This document shows, one piece after another, positions 1 to 8,160 of a stretch of 52,842 nucleotides of DNA (positions are counted from its first letter, which is position 1; every line of letters starts with the position of its first letter). The notes beneath the pieces were generated by a model that saw only the letters and a program-made list of their open reading frames with translations, ran no database searches and was not told the DNA's origin. The stretch covers positions 1 through 52,842 of the forward strand of contig DYBQ01000011.1 in NCBI GenBank assembly GCA_019418545.1, written 5' to 3'. The DNA is from Clostridiales bacterium. GTDB lineage: Bacteria; Bacillota; Clostridia; Oscillospirales; Acutalibacteraceae. Made by a program: the position numbers and the translations under genes.

Positions 1-122
1 TGACTATTCTACCACGCTTTTTCTCTCCTGTCAACGCCTTTTTTCTCTTTTTTTCCTCATTTTTTGCAGTTTGTAAAATTCGCACTGTTTTTCTCCTGTT
101 CCATCTTTTCCCATAAGTAAAA

Positions 123-149
123 TTGCCGTACCCGAATCGGGTACGGCAA
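123..149 (-). terminator. Intrinsic terminator of the fol operon
   Basis: A perfect 13-bp inverted repeat (123-135 with 137-149) with a one-base loop lies just after the folK stop. On the minus strand it is followed by a short T-rich run. It closes the leftward transglutaminase-folP-folB-folK operon. Bases 1-122 beyond it are T/C-rich and hold nothing I can name. Confidence 0.8.
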
Positions 150-164
150 CCTAAAAACGCAGAT

Positions 165-647
165 TTATCCCAATCTTTCAACCCCGCTCTTGTCCACACG
201 CTGCCAAGCAGCGGCAAAATCATAATCAAAAACCTTTTTCTCCGGGAATAACTCTGCCAGCGGGACCATCACAAAAGCCCGGTTTCTAATTTCCGGATGG
301 GGCACTTTCAATTCGTTATCCTGGTTTTCATATCCTTCATATAACAAAATATCAATGTCGATAATTCGGGCAGCATTTTTAACTGTGCGTGTTCTTCCCA
401 TAGCCGCCTCAATTCCCAAACAAGCCCCTAACAGGGCTTTGGGGGAAAGCTCCGTCATAACTACTAAGCACATATTCAGATAGTTATTTTGCGGGTCCGG
501 TGTTTCAAAGGGCTCCGTTTCATAAATATGGGAGCTTGCAACAACTGTGGTGGCACCTGGGAGGAGTTCCAGCGCTCGAATGGCTTTCGATAAATTTTCC
601 CAACGATTTCCTAAATTGGTTCCCAATGCAATAATTGCTTTTTTCAT
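165..647 (-). CDS. folK: 2-amino-4-hydroxy-6-hydroxymethyldihydropteridine diphosphokinase
   Basis: FolK transfers pyrophosphate from ATP to 6-hydroxymethyl-7,8-dihydropterin, giving the substrate that FolP condenses with p-aminobenzoate in cytosolic folate synthesis. The 160-residue length is usual for the family. Signature stretches seen are ALGTNLGNRWENL at the N-terminus, ARIIDIDILLY (the metal-binding D-x-D loop) near residue 95, and PHPEIRNRAFVMVPL near residue 116. Its ATG overlaps the folB stop by four bases (ATGA), so translational coupling is likely. It is the last gene of the operon, before the terminator at 123-149. Confidence 0.95.
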   Translation of the reverse strand: MKKAIIALGTNLGNRWENLSKAIRALELLPGATTVVASSHIYETEPFETPDPQNNYLNMCLVVMTELSPKALLGACLGIEAAMGRTRTVKNAARIIDIDILLYEGYENQDNELKVPHPEIRNRAFVMVPLAELFPEKKVFDYDFAAAWQRVDKSGVERLG

Positions 648-1015
648 TCAAAATCTTTCCTTTCTCTAACAATTTCAACTGCTACATAATCAAACTCTGC
701 CTGAATGGGCGCTTCCGGTTTTTTCAGAAGTACTCGCACTGTACAAATTTTATCATCCATTTTCAAAACAGCTTCTGCTACACGAGAAGCCGCTCTCTCA
801 ATCAAATCATCCGATTGTTCCCGCATAACTCGGGAAATCTCCTCTACCACAGCCGCATAGTTAACGGTATCCCCCAAAGCATCCGTATTCCCTGCTTTTT
901 TTAAATCGCATTCCATGTCCACATCCAGGACAAACAACTGTCCCTTTTTCTTTTCTTCCAGCCCTACTCCATGCCAGGCAAACACTTTCAGACCTCTAAT
1001 TTGAATTTTATCCAT
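644..1015 (-). CDS. folB: Dihydroneopterin aldolase
   Basis: FolB cleaves 7,8-dihydroneopterin to 6-hydroxymethyl-7,8-dihydropterin and glycolaldehyde, one step before FolK. The 123-residue protein has the compact single-domain length of the family. It opens with MDKIQIRGLKVFAWHGV and carries the downstream VNYAAVVEEI stretch and the C-terminal VLLKKPEAPI segment typical of FolB. The start is supported by a GGGAAGG box. It lies 30 bases after folP and overlaps folK by four bases, as expected for a co-translated folate operon. No GTP cyclohydrolase gene (folE) is seen in the window, so the first pathway step must be encoded elsewhere. Confidence 0.92.
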   Translation of the reverse strand: MDKIQIRGLKVFAWHGVGLEEKKKGQLFVLDVDMECDLKKAGNTDALGDTVNYAAVVEEISRVMREQSDDLIERAASRVAEAVLKMDDKICTVRVLLKKPEAPIQAEFDYVAVEIVRERKDFE

Positions 1016-1045
1016 AAAAACATACCTTCCCTTTTCAACACAAAA

Positions 1046-1870
1046 CTACAAAGAATAGCGCAGCACTGCATCTGTAACTTTTGCAGCCTGTACCGCTTCT
1101 TTTATATCATGTACCCGTAGAATATCAGCTCCTCCAGCTACTGCCAGCGTATGCGCTGCCAGTGTCCCTGCCATCCTTTCTTCAAATGGCGGATTGCCGC
1201 AAGGTGCGCCAATCACCCTTTTGCGGGATGCGGCCATTAAAAACGCAATATCTTTCACCTTTTCGCGGGACACCTGCGCCAAAAGCTGCAAATTCTGCTC
1301 AAAGGTTTTTCCAAACCCAATCCCTGAATCCATACAAAGCCGTTGCGGCAAAATTCCAAATTCGGCTGCTTCTTCTACCTTTTTCTCAAAAAAATCATGT
1401 ACTGCTGCAGCAGCATCTTCTTGCGGCAAAATTTCGCTGTTATGCATGACAATACAGCCACAGCTTCCATTTTCTGACGCCACCTGCCACATCTCTCTGG
1501 AAAACCCGGTCACATCATTCAAAATATCCGCACCGGCGTTCAAAGCTCTGCGGGCTACTTCTGGATAAAAAGTATCCACCGAGATGGCCGCCCGAAGCTT
1601 TCCATGTAATGCCGCCAGCACCGGTTCAATTCTCTCCCACTCTTCCTCCCAAGGAATCGCTGTATATCCCGGACGGGTAGACTGCCCGCCAATATCAATG
1701 ATATCAGCCCCCATGGCTTCCATTTCCAGTGCATGAGCCGCTGCCCTTTCCGGCTCAAAATACTTTCCTCCATCTGAAAAGGAGTCGGGTGTTACATTCA
1801 GGATTCCCATAATATAGGTACGTTTTCCCAAAGGAAATTGATGCGCCCCTGCACAAAAGATTTGATTCAT
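1046..1870 (-). CDS. folP: Dihydropteroate synthase
   Basis: FolP condenses 6-hydroxymethyl-7,8-dihydropterin pyrophosphate with p-aminobenzoate and is the classical sulfonamide target. The 274-residue TIM barrel shows the family signatures in order: GILNVTPDSFSDGGKY near residue 22, DIIDIGGQSTRPG near residue 55, SVDTF, ILNDVTGF, GIGFGKT and AASRKR toward the C-terminus. The start has an AGGAGG box six bases upstream. It sits 16 bases downstream of the transglutaminase-like gene and 30 bases upstream of folB, so all four appear to be one transcript. Confidence 0.96.
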   Translation of the reverse strand: MNQIFCAGAHQFPLGKRTYIMGILNVTPDSFSDGGKYFEPERAAAHALEMEAMGADIIDIGGQSTRPGYTAIPWEEEWERIEPVLAALHGKLRAAISVDTFYPEVARRALNAGADILNDVTGFSREMWQVASENGSCGCIVMHNSEILPQEDAAAAVHDFFEKKVEEAAEFGILPQRLCMDSGIGFGKTFEQNLQLLAQVSREKVKDIAFLMAASRKRVIGAPCGNPPFEERMAGTLAAHTLAVAGGADILRVHDIKEAVQAAKVTDAVLRYSL

Positions 1871-1886
1871 TCACAACCTCCTGCTT

Positions 1887-3272
1887 TTATTCATATTTCA
1901 GCAGAATCACAACGCCCCTGCTTTCTCTCGCTTCAATATAGCTGCACTGATTATAAGAAACCTGATTTTCACTCAGTTCAGCATTGGCGCCTTCCACTGC
2001 ATTCATCAGCAAATAGGGGGATTGTTGGAAAAGCTTTTGCAGCATTCCATCATAATCCAATGATTCCCCAATAAACACAGAAACACTGGTTTCCTTACTT
2101 TCCGCAGCTTTTACAATCGCATTCTTTAAAATATCCTCACAGTTTTCCGAAGCAACCTGTACACCCTTTGCACGAAAATAATTTGCTTTTACAGCTGTAC
2201 AGGACGGCAGCGGTACATTATATATCTGGTCGGCACTTTGGTCTGCTGTGGCGCCTGCCACCGGATATATAGTATGGTCCACCTGTATCATTTCATCTGA
2301 GAGATTGAAATATTTATGAATCGCCATCTCTCCATTATCATCCCAAGTCGCATCAGCATGATACCATTGCCCGTCAATGCGAACCAAGTTCCACATATGG
2401 GCGCCATTGGCCGTACCGGTTACCAACATACTGGGAATTCCAGACTGGTTCAAAAGAAGCTGCAAAGTCCGCGCATACCCCTCACAAACCGCTTCCCCGT
2501 CCAGCAATACGCCCAAAATGGTGTGAGCCCGCCAATCATTGCTTCCACTGGCAGCGGCTTCATCATCATACAGGCACCTTTCTATTATTGCATCATACAA
2601 ATAGACTTCCCTATCCAAAGCATCTGTATTTTCAGGGATTCCCTGCAAAATCTGCTCAATTTTCGCAATCATTTGTTTGGAAAACTTCTGGCAATCTGAA
2701 GGCGGAGCCATGGAATAAAGCTGTACAACCGTTTTCCCCATTCCCGTAGAATAGCCATATTGGCTGGAAATCCAGAAAACTTCCGGGTGGTCATGCAAAA
2801 AAGCAGAAAGGACCCGGACAACCTCCACTCCGGTCAACTCTGCACCCCGAACGGTAATTCTTTCAACAGGATACAAAAGGTCCTCATTGTGCTCTTCCGA
2901 AACATGATAAACCGATTCTTCCATTTTTTCATACAGTTCTTTTAATGCACTGTCATCCAGCGAATCCTTCCCTTGCTCCATGGGCATAGCATTATAGCCC
3001 TTAGCCTTGGGCAAGGACACCTGTGAAATCTGTCCATAAACGTCACTGCCGCTTTCATCCGAAATTTCCACTTGTGAGTGCGTGTTAATTTCCGCGCTTA
3101 TTACAGCCATAGACTTCTCTTCCACTCCAGAAGAGGCGGTTTCGGAAACATATCTTTCCCCAGAGAGGAAGTGCATGGCTCCATACAAAAGGGCTCCGCA
3201 GATTACCACAAGCAAAAGGGCTGTTATAGCTGCAGCCATCTTATGCTTTCTTCTTATGCGCTTTCTTTTCAT
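1887..3272 (-). CDS. Membrane-anchored transglutaminase-like protein
   Basis: The protein has a basic N-terminus (KRKRIRRKHK), one membrane segment (about residues 13-33), a linker, and a C-terminal transglutaminase-like cysteine-protease fold. The likely triad is visible: Cys in AVCEGYARTL, His in GAHMWNLV and Asp in YHADATWDD, in the usual order and spacing. Such proteins face outside the membrane and may cleave or cross-link peptides in the wall, but the substrate cannot be read here. I chose the ATG at 3272 rather than 3278 because GGAGGG lies six bases before it. It is the first gene of the transcript that continues into folP-folB-folK, an odd companion for folate enzymes. Confidence 0.8.
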   Translation of the reverse strand: MKRKRIRRKHKMAAAITALLLVVICGALLYGAMHFLSGERYVSETASSGVEEKSMAVISAEINTHSQVEISDESGSDVYGQISQVSLPKAKGYNAMPMEQGKDSLDDSALKELYEKMEESVYHVSEEHNEDLLYPVERITVRGAELTGVEVVRVLSAFLHDHPEVFWISSQYGYSTGMGKTVVQLYSMAPPSDCQKFSKQMIAKIEQILQGIPENTDALDREVYLYDAIIERCLYDDEAAASGSNDWRAHTILGVLLDGEAVCEGYARTLQLLLNQSGIPSMLVTGTANGAHMWNLVRIDGQWYHADATWDDNGEMAIHKYFNLSDEMIQVDHTIYPVAGATADQSADQIYNVPLPSCTAVKANYFRAKGVQVASENCEDILKNAIVKAAESKETSVSVFIGESLDYDGMLQKLFQQSPYLLMNAVEGANAELSENQVSYNQCSYIEARESRGVVILLKYE

Positions 3273-3357
3273 GCTCATCCCTCCACCTTATGTCTCATGA
3301 CAAATAAAAGTACTCACGCAGGAACGAACCCAGCTGCTTTTCCAGAATTTACAGGGT

Positions 3358-3386
3358 ATTATAGCACAGCCATCCACCGCTGTAAA
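3358..3386 (-). promoter_or_regulatory. Sigma-A-type promoter of the transglutaminase-fol operon
   Basis: On the minus strand TTTACA (3386-3381), a 17-base spacer and a perfect TATAAT (3363-3358) sit in the 115-base gap between the sulfatase maturase stop and the operon's first start. The arrangement implies one promoter for all four genes to its left. Confidence 0.75.
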
Positions 3387-3393
3387 TCACCGA

Positions 3394-4527
3394 TTACCGC
3401 ACACTCCCATGATATTGGATTTTTGCGGCAATTTCTTCCATTCTGCCGATAGAATAAGCAAAAAACTTTTCATAAGACTGGCAAAAGCAGTTTTTTTTCA
3501 AATTCCCCTGCAAGTCTCTTGGCTCCCGATACCGCTTACATCCACCCCGGCAAATCGGCATCCATTTGCAGTTTTTACAATCATCGTCAACCTGTCTGGA
3601 TTCCTCCACGAAGCCAATGGCGCGGCGCTTTTCTTCTATCTGTTCAAAGCTGCAATCATTAAGATTTCCCAGGCAATAATCATCCAGAACATAAAAATCA
3701 CAGGGATACACACTGCCATCCGCTTCTATTACATTTTGAAAGGAGCACACTCCGCTCATTCCACAGGATTCTGGCGGATATCCCAGCAGCATTTGAATAT
3801 AATTATCAAACTGCCGGATGGAAATTTCCTCTCCGTTCATCAAATCCCGATACCATAAATCAAACAGCCGGCACAAAAATTCCCCATAAGCCTTCGGTGT
3901 CAAAGAATACTCTCTTTGTCCCGGCTCCTCTCCCAGCGGGTCCAAACAGGGAATGAATTGTAAGTACCGGAAGCCATTCTTTTTATAATAGGAATATATA
4001 CTCTGAATTTTTTTCGCAGTCTGGGCATTTACCACTGTCAGGATGTTATACTCAACGCCAAATTTTGAGAACAGTTCTGCCGTTTTCAAAATTTCCCGAA
4101 AAGTCCCCTCTCCCTGTGGATTTACGCGAAACCGGTCATGAGTTTCCCGGGTTCCATCCAGGGACAGCCCTACCAAAAAATGATTCTCGCAAAAGAAGCG
4201 GGCCCATTCTTCATCCATACAATACCCGTTTGTCTGGATGGCATTAACAACCTTTAGTCCTTTCCGGGCATATTTTTTCTGGAGTTCTACCGCTTTCCGA
4301 AAAAAATCCAGCCCAATCAGTGTAGGCTCTCCTCCCTGAAACGCAATGGTACATTGTCCCTGTGCCCGCTCCATGGCTTTTGAAATCACATTTTCCAGCG
4401 TTTTTTCTGTCATAAACCCAAATGCAGCCTGCTTCCGCTTTTGCATCTCATCATGATAAAAGCAATATCGGCATCGCAGGTTACAGGAACCAGACGACGG
4501 CTTGATTAACAAATGGATTGGCGGCAT
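3394..4527 (-). CDS. Anaerobic sulfatase-maturating enzyme (radical SAM/SPASM)
   Basis: This protein resembles the Clostridium perfringens anSME type, which converts an active-site Cys or Ser of sulfatases into C-alpha-formylglycine. It begins MPPIHLLIKPSSGSCNLRCR, contains the radical SAM CxxxCxxC cluster (CNLRCRYC) near residue 16, the FQGGEPTL motif, and a C-terminal SPASM-type cysteine set (CGMSGVCSF, YPCDFYVLDD, CKNCKWMPICRGGC, NCFCQSY) that would bind two auxiliary 4Fe-4S clusters. Length is 377 residues from the ATG at 4527, chosen because AGGAGGG ends six bases before it and because the family starts with MPP. Upstream ATGs overlap the promoter. No sulfatase gene is present in the window. 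Confidence 0.9.
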   Translation of the reverse strand: MPPIHLLIKPSSGSCNLRCRYCFYHDEMQKRKQAAFGFMTEKTLENVISKAMERAQGQCTIAFQGGEPTLIGLDFFRKAVELQKKYARKGLKVVNAIQTNGYCMDEEWARFFCENHFLVGLSLDGTRETHDRFRVNPQGEGTFREILKTAELFSKFGVEYNILTVVNAQTAKKIQSIYSYYKKNGFRYLQFIPCLDPLGEEPGQREYSLTPKAYGEFLCRLFDLWYRDLMNGEEISIRQFDNYIQMLLGYPPESCGMSGVCSFQNVIEADGSVYPCDFYVLDDYCLGNLNDCSFEQIEEKRRAIGFVEESRQVDDDCKNCKWMPICRGGCKRYREPRDLQGNLKKNCFCQSYEKFFAYSIGRMEEIAAKIQYHGSVR

Positions 4528-4555
4528 ATTCATCCCTCCTGTACTTTCCATCCCC

Positions 4556-4584
4556 ATCATAACACAGTTCCACTCATCTGTAAA
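4556..4584 (-). promoter_or_regulatory. Promoter of the sulfatase maturase gene
   Basis: The minus strand reads TTTACA (4584-4579), a 17-base spacer, then TATGAT (4561-4556). It diverges from the GH78 promoter at 4647-4674, with 62 bases between the two -35 boxes. Confidence 0.7.
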
Positions 4585-4646
4585 AGAAATCTTTCCAATA
4601 TGCGGGATTTTTGCAAGAATCCATCCAGTTTTTCGTCTATTACTCG

Positions 4647-4674
4647 TTGATTTTCGTGCAAAAAGTATTATAAT
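4647..4674 (+). promoter_or_regulatory. Promoter of the GH78 gene
   Basis: TTGATT (4647-4652) and a perfect TATAAT (4669-4674) are separated by 16 bases. They lie 85 bases upstream of the rhamnosidase start in the divergent intergenic region. Confidence 0.65.
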
Positions 4675-4758
4675 ACCATCAGAACAAAGAAAAACAGAAC
4701 CGCTGTTTTTCTGTAACAGAATGATTATGAAGTCTTATACTGCGGGGAGGAATGTGTT

Positions 4759-7440
4759 TTGAAAATTACACATCTAAAAACCAATCGTATTACAAACCCT
4801 CTGGGCTTTGAACTGAAAAGCATTTCACTTTCCTGGGTCACATCAGACACTCCGTCTCAAAAGCAAAAATGGGCCCGTGTACAAGTGACTGATACTCCCG
4901 ATTTTTCCAACATCCTTTGGGATTCCGGCGAAAGCCCTGCCCTCTCTTCCATAGATTGTCCTTTACCAATAGACACTCGTCCTCGCACCCGATATTGGTG
5001 TCGAGTTACCGTCTGCGGGGATGCTGGCGACATTGCCTCCAGCGAGCCGGCCTGGTTTGAAACAGGCAAACAGGAAGAGCCTTGGCAGGGAAAATGGATA
5101 ACTACCGGACAGGACAGTACTATTCATCCTCTTTTCCGCCGCAGCTTCACACTGGAGGAAGAACCTCAGTGTGCCCGCATCTATGCAACGGGTCTGGGAC
5201 TGTATGAGCTTTCTGTCAACGGACAAAAAGCCGGGGACGAATATCTGGCGCCCGGCTGTACCGCCTATGATAAGTGTCTCCAATACCAAACATACGATAT
5301 CACTCCCATGCTTCACAAAGGAAAAAACACGTTGGGAGCCATGTTGGGAAACGGCTGGGCAATGGGACGCTTTGGGTTTGGCGGCTATGCCGGAAGCTAT
5401 GAAACCGGAGACTTGGGAACTCCCTGTCATTTGTTTTCCGACCAGTTCCTGTTTTTGCTGGAACTTCATGTGACGCTGGCTGACGGACAGGAAATCGTTT
5501 TGGGCACAGACGAAAGCTGGCAGTGGGCGCCTTCTCCCATTACTTTCGGCGGTATTTATGATGGCGAGCGATATGAACAGGGAAAAGAGATTCCCGGGTG
5601 GGATACGCCCGAGGCCGATAATTTCCCATGGAATCCGGCACAGGCTGCTGTTTTAAACCGTCCGCTTGCCAAGCCGTCTGCCCGCCTCAGCCTGCCGGTA
5701 AAGCGCCGCGAAACCTTCCGCCCCAGCTTGCTGCACACAGAAAAAGACGAATGGGTACTGGATATGGGGCAGGAGATTACCGGCGGTTTTCTGCTGGATT
5801 CCCATTTGCCAAAAGGGACTGCCCTTCGGCTGCAATTTGGGGAATTATTGCAGGACGGCTGTTTCTATCGGGATAATATGCGAACCGCGCTTTGTGAGTA
5901 CCGTTACCTTTCTGATGGCCGTCCCCAGGTTATCCATCCTTTCTTCACCTTTTATGGATATCGTTATATAAAAGTAGAAGGCTGGCCCGGCGGAAAACCC
6001 GACGAAGCAGCTTTTACGGGATATAGCCTGTATTCCGATTTGGACGAAATCGGCACTTTGGAAACGGGGCACCAAAAAATCAACCGTTTAATCCTCAACG
6101 CCAAGTGGAGCCAAAAAGATAATTTTGTGGATGTTCCTACCGATTGCCCCCAACGGGACGAGCGGATGGGATGGACAGGTGACGCTCAGATTTTCAGCTC
6201 CACCGCCTGCTTCCTGATGGACTGTGCCGCTTTTTATGATAAGTATTGTCGGGATATGTGGAAGGAGCAGGAAATTCGCGGAGGATGCACCACTCATGTT
6301 GCGCCATACCTGTCTAATTTTGGAGACGGCGACAAAGGCGCTTGCGGCTGGGCAGATGCTGCGGTCATTGTCCCTTGGAACACATATGTTTATAACGGCG
6401 GAAAAGAAAAGCTTCGGGAACATTTCCCGGGGATGAAAGCTTGGATAGACTGGGTCCGGCAGGAAGATGCTTCCACCGGAAATACCCGTCTGTGGCTGGC
6501 AAAAAAATTTCATTACGGAGACTGGCTGGCACTGGACGGTCCCCGATACGGATTAGATGCGGAAGCGGTTCTGGGTGGTACGGATGTGACATTTTTATGC
6601 TCCGTATATTATTTCCGCTGTGCTCAAATCGTTTCGAAGGCAGCCGGTGTACTGGGCATGGAAGCCGAACAAAAAGAATATGCCGAATTAGCGGAAGAAA
6701 TCCGCACAGCGATTCATCAGGAATACTTCACTCCCACTGGCCGCTGTGCTGCCGCTACCCAAACGGGTCTGGTACTGGCGCTGCAATATGGTCTTGTGCC
6801 AACCGGCTTTGAAAAAAAGAATCTCGAGGCGCTGCAATCCATGCTGCACGACTCCCAAATGCACATAAGGAGCGGTTTTCTTGGAACACCGGTTTTATGC
6901 CGTGCCCTTTCCCAATATGGAGACAATGATTCTGCCTACACATTGCTGCTGCAAGAAGATTTTCCCAGCTGGCTGTATGAAGTCAACATGGGGGCCACAA
7001 CCATTTGGGAGCGTTGGAACGCCCTGCTGCCGGATGGAAAAATCAGCGGTACCGGTATGAACTCCATGAACCATTATGCCTATGGCTCTATTGTGGAATG
7101 GATGTATCGGGACATGTGCGGCATCAACCCATGTGAAGATGCCCCGGGATTTCAGCGTATCACGCTGAATCCCAAGCCGGACAAACGCATAGGATACGCT
7201 TTTGCAGCTGTTGACTCCCCTGCCGGCCGTTATCAGAGTGGCTGGAAATGGTGTGAAGATACGGGTTTCTCCTATGACTTTTCCATTCCCTTCAATTGTG
7301 AGGGCGAACTCTGCCTGATGGGCACTTTGGATGCACTTACTGTAAACGGTATACCGGCATCTAAAAGCAATCTTCCGCTGCGGCAGGAAGGGAAGTTTGT
7401 CAAAGGAATTTTGCCTGCGGGCGATTATCATTTTCAATAA
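4759..7440 (+). CDS. Alpha-L-rhamnosidase, GH78, cytoplasmic
   Basis: GH78 enzymes remove terminal alpha-L-rhamnose from plant glycosides and pectin-derived oligosaccharides. The 893-residue length and layout fit: N-terminal fibronectin-like region (about 1-100), beta-sandwich modules including ATGLGLYELSVNGQKAGDEY, then an (alpha/alpha)6 barrel carrying the hallmark DVPTDCPQRDERMGWTGDAQ (near residue 455), which contains catalytic-site acids, and a C-terminal beta domain. There is no signal peptide or membrane segment, so it acts on imported sugars. The start is TTG at 4759, with GGGGAGG eight bases upstream; the nearby ATG at 4752 is out of frame. No transporter or rhamnose-catabolic gene lies next to it. 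Confidence 0.93.
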   Translation: MKITHLKTNRITNPLGFELKSISLSWVTSDTPSQKQKWARVQVTDTPDFSNILWDSGESPALSSIDCPLPIDTRPRTRYWCRVTVCGDAGDIASSEPAWFETGKQEEPWQGKWITTGQDSTIHPLFRRSFTLEEEPQCARIYATGLGLYELSVNGQKAGDEYLAPGCTAYDKCLQYQTYDITPMLHKGKNTLGAMLGNGWAMGRFGFGGYAGSYETGDLGTPCHLFSDQFLFLLELHVTLADGQEIVLGTDESWQWAPSPITFGGIYDGERYEQGKEIPGWDTPEADNFPWNPAQAAVLNRPLAKPSARLSLPVKRRETFRPSLLHTEKDEWVLDMGQEITGGFLLDSHLPKGTALRLQFGELLQDGCFYRDNMRTALCEYRYLSDGRPQVIHPFFTFYGYRYIKVEGWPGGKPDEAAFTGYSLYSDLDEIGTLETGHQKINRLILNAKWSQKDNFVDVPTDCPQRDERMGWTGDAQIFSSTACFLMDCAAFYDKYCRDMWKEQEIRGGCTTHVAPYLSNFGDGDKGACGWADAAVIVPWNTYVYNGGKEKLREHFPGMKAWIDWVRQEDASTGNTRLWLAKKFHYGDWLALDGPRYGLDAEAVLGGTDVTFLCSVYYFRCAQIVSKAAGVLGMEAEQKEYAELAEEIRTAIHQEYFTPTGRCAAATQTGLVLALQYGLVPTGFEKKNLEALQSMLHDSQMHIRSGFLGTPVLCRALSQYGDNDSAYTLLLQEDFPSWLYEVNMGATTIWERWNALLPDGKISGTGMNSMNHYAYGSIVEWMYRDMCGINPCEDAPGFQRITLNPKPDKRIGYAFAAVDSPAGRYQSGWKWCEDTGFSYDFSIPFNCEGELCLMGTLDALTVNGIPASKSNLPLRQEGKFVKGILPAGDYHFQ

Positions 7441-7446
7441 GTCCCC

Positions 7447-7477
7447 TGTATAAAGCCTCCTGCTTTTTTCCATACTA
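7447..7477 (+). promoter_or_regulatory. Sigma-G-type promoter of spoVAC
   Basis: TGTATA (7447-7452) fits the forespore sigma-G -35 pattern (GHATR). It is followed after 18 bases by CATACTA (7471-7477), a perfect match to the -10 pattern CATWHTA. This is the expected class for a spoVA gene and lies in the 50-base gap after the rhamnosidase. Confidence 0.75.
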
Positions 7478-7501
7478 TTCCCAAGAAAACATGCAGGAGG
7501 C
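7455..7501 (+). promoter_or_regulatory. Inverted repeat that can mask the spoVAC ribosome binding site
   Basis: GCCTCCTGC (7455-7463) is the exact complement of GCAGGAGGC (7493-7501), which contains the spoVAC AGGAGG. The loop is 29 bases. The left arm lies inside the sigma-G promoter spacer, so it would be present only in read-through mRNA from the GH78 gene and absent from sigma-G transcripts that start near 7484. Confidence 0.55.
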
Positions 7502-7508
7502 GGCTGCC

Positions 7509-7958
7509 ATGAAACCAATCAGTCAAAAAGAATATGCCAAAATGGCCCAAAAGGCCTCTCCCTCTTCTCCCACTGGAAAAAACTGTCTGCTCGCCTTTGT
7601 CACTGGCGGGGGAATCTGTGTATTGGGGCAATTTCTCTGTAATTTATATCAGCAATGGGGACTCAGCCTGTCCATGGCCCGTGCCGGGGTTTCCATCTCT
7701 CTTATATTCCTGTCGGCGCTTTTTACTTCAATAGGATGCTTTGACAACATTGCCCAGTTTGCCGGGGCCGGAACGCTGGTTCCCATCACCGGATTTGCCA
7801 ATGCTGTAGTTTCGCCCGCTATGGAATTTAAAAGTGAAGGCATAATCACCGGGATGGGTGTAAAAGCCTTTACCATTGCCGGCCCGGTGTTGGTATTTGG
7901 TATTTCCGCTTCCGTACTATATGGAATGATTTTTTGGCTCATCACGATTATCCTATAG
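7509..7958 (+). CDS. spoVAC: Stage V sporulation protein AC
   Basis: SpoVAC is a small polytopic membrane protein of the forespore inner membrane and part of the SpoVA machinery that moves dipicolinic acid into spores and releases it at germination. The 149-residue protein has about four hydrophobic segments and the family stretches GTLVPITGFANAVVSPA and EFKSEGIITGMGVKAF. The start at 7509 is set by AGGAGG at 7495-7500; the in-frame ATG at 7491 lies before that box. Normally spoVAC is followed directly by spoVAD. Here spoVAD is 8.5 kb away beyond an inserted cassette and an opposing gene. No spoVAE is seen in the window. Confidence 0.93.
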   Translation: MKPISQKEYAKMAQKASPSSPTGKNCLLAFVTGGGICVLGQFLCNLYQQWGLSLSMARAGVSISLIFLSALFTSIGCFDNIAQFAGAGTLVPITGFANAVVSPAMEFKSEGIITGMGVKAFTIAGPVLVFGISASVLYGMIFWLITIIL

Positions 7959-8024
7959 AAAACCCGCCTGCCGTTTCAAAAAACAGCAGGCGGGTTTATT
8001 AATTTAGCGCTTGTTTTGGAAAAT
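7959..8024. repeat. Left copy of a 65-bp imperfect direct repeat flanking the inserted cassette
   Basis: Bases 7959-8000 match 14527-14568 at 38 of 42 positions, and weaker similarity runs on to 8024/14591. The unit holds a terminator hairpin and, read leftward, codons for ...QNKR-stop. These resemble the ...QNRR-stop tail of the intact 567-residue protein gene that starts right after the other copy. Part of the divergence is compensatory within the stem. Confidence 0.75.
7960..7997. terminator. Bidirectional terminator between spoVAC and the AraC gene
   Basis: A 12-bp stem (AAACCCGCCTGC at 7960-7971 with 7986-7997) has T-rich sequence on the right and, on the minus strand, a GGGTTTTC end. 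It can stop both spoVAC and the convergent AraC gene. Confidence 0.8.
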
Positions 8025-8160
8025 CATTAACATCCATTATAACAACTCAAAATACTGCATTGAGGGATATTTATATTCTTACTTTTGAGCTAAACTTAAT
8101 AATCTCCCATACACTGAGTTCTGCGCATATCGGAAAGATAAAGAGATAACTACACCCCAT

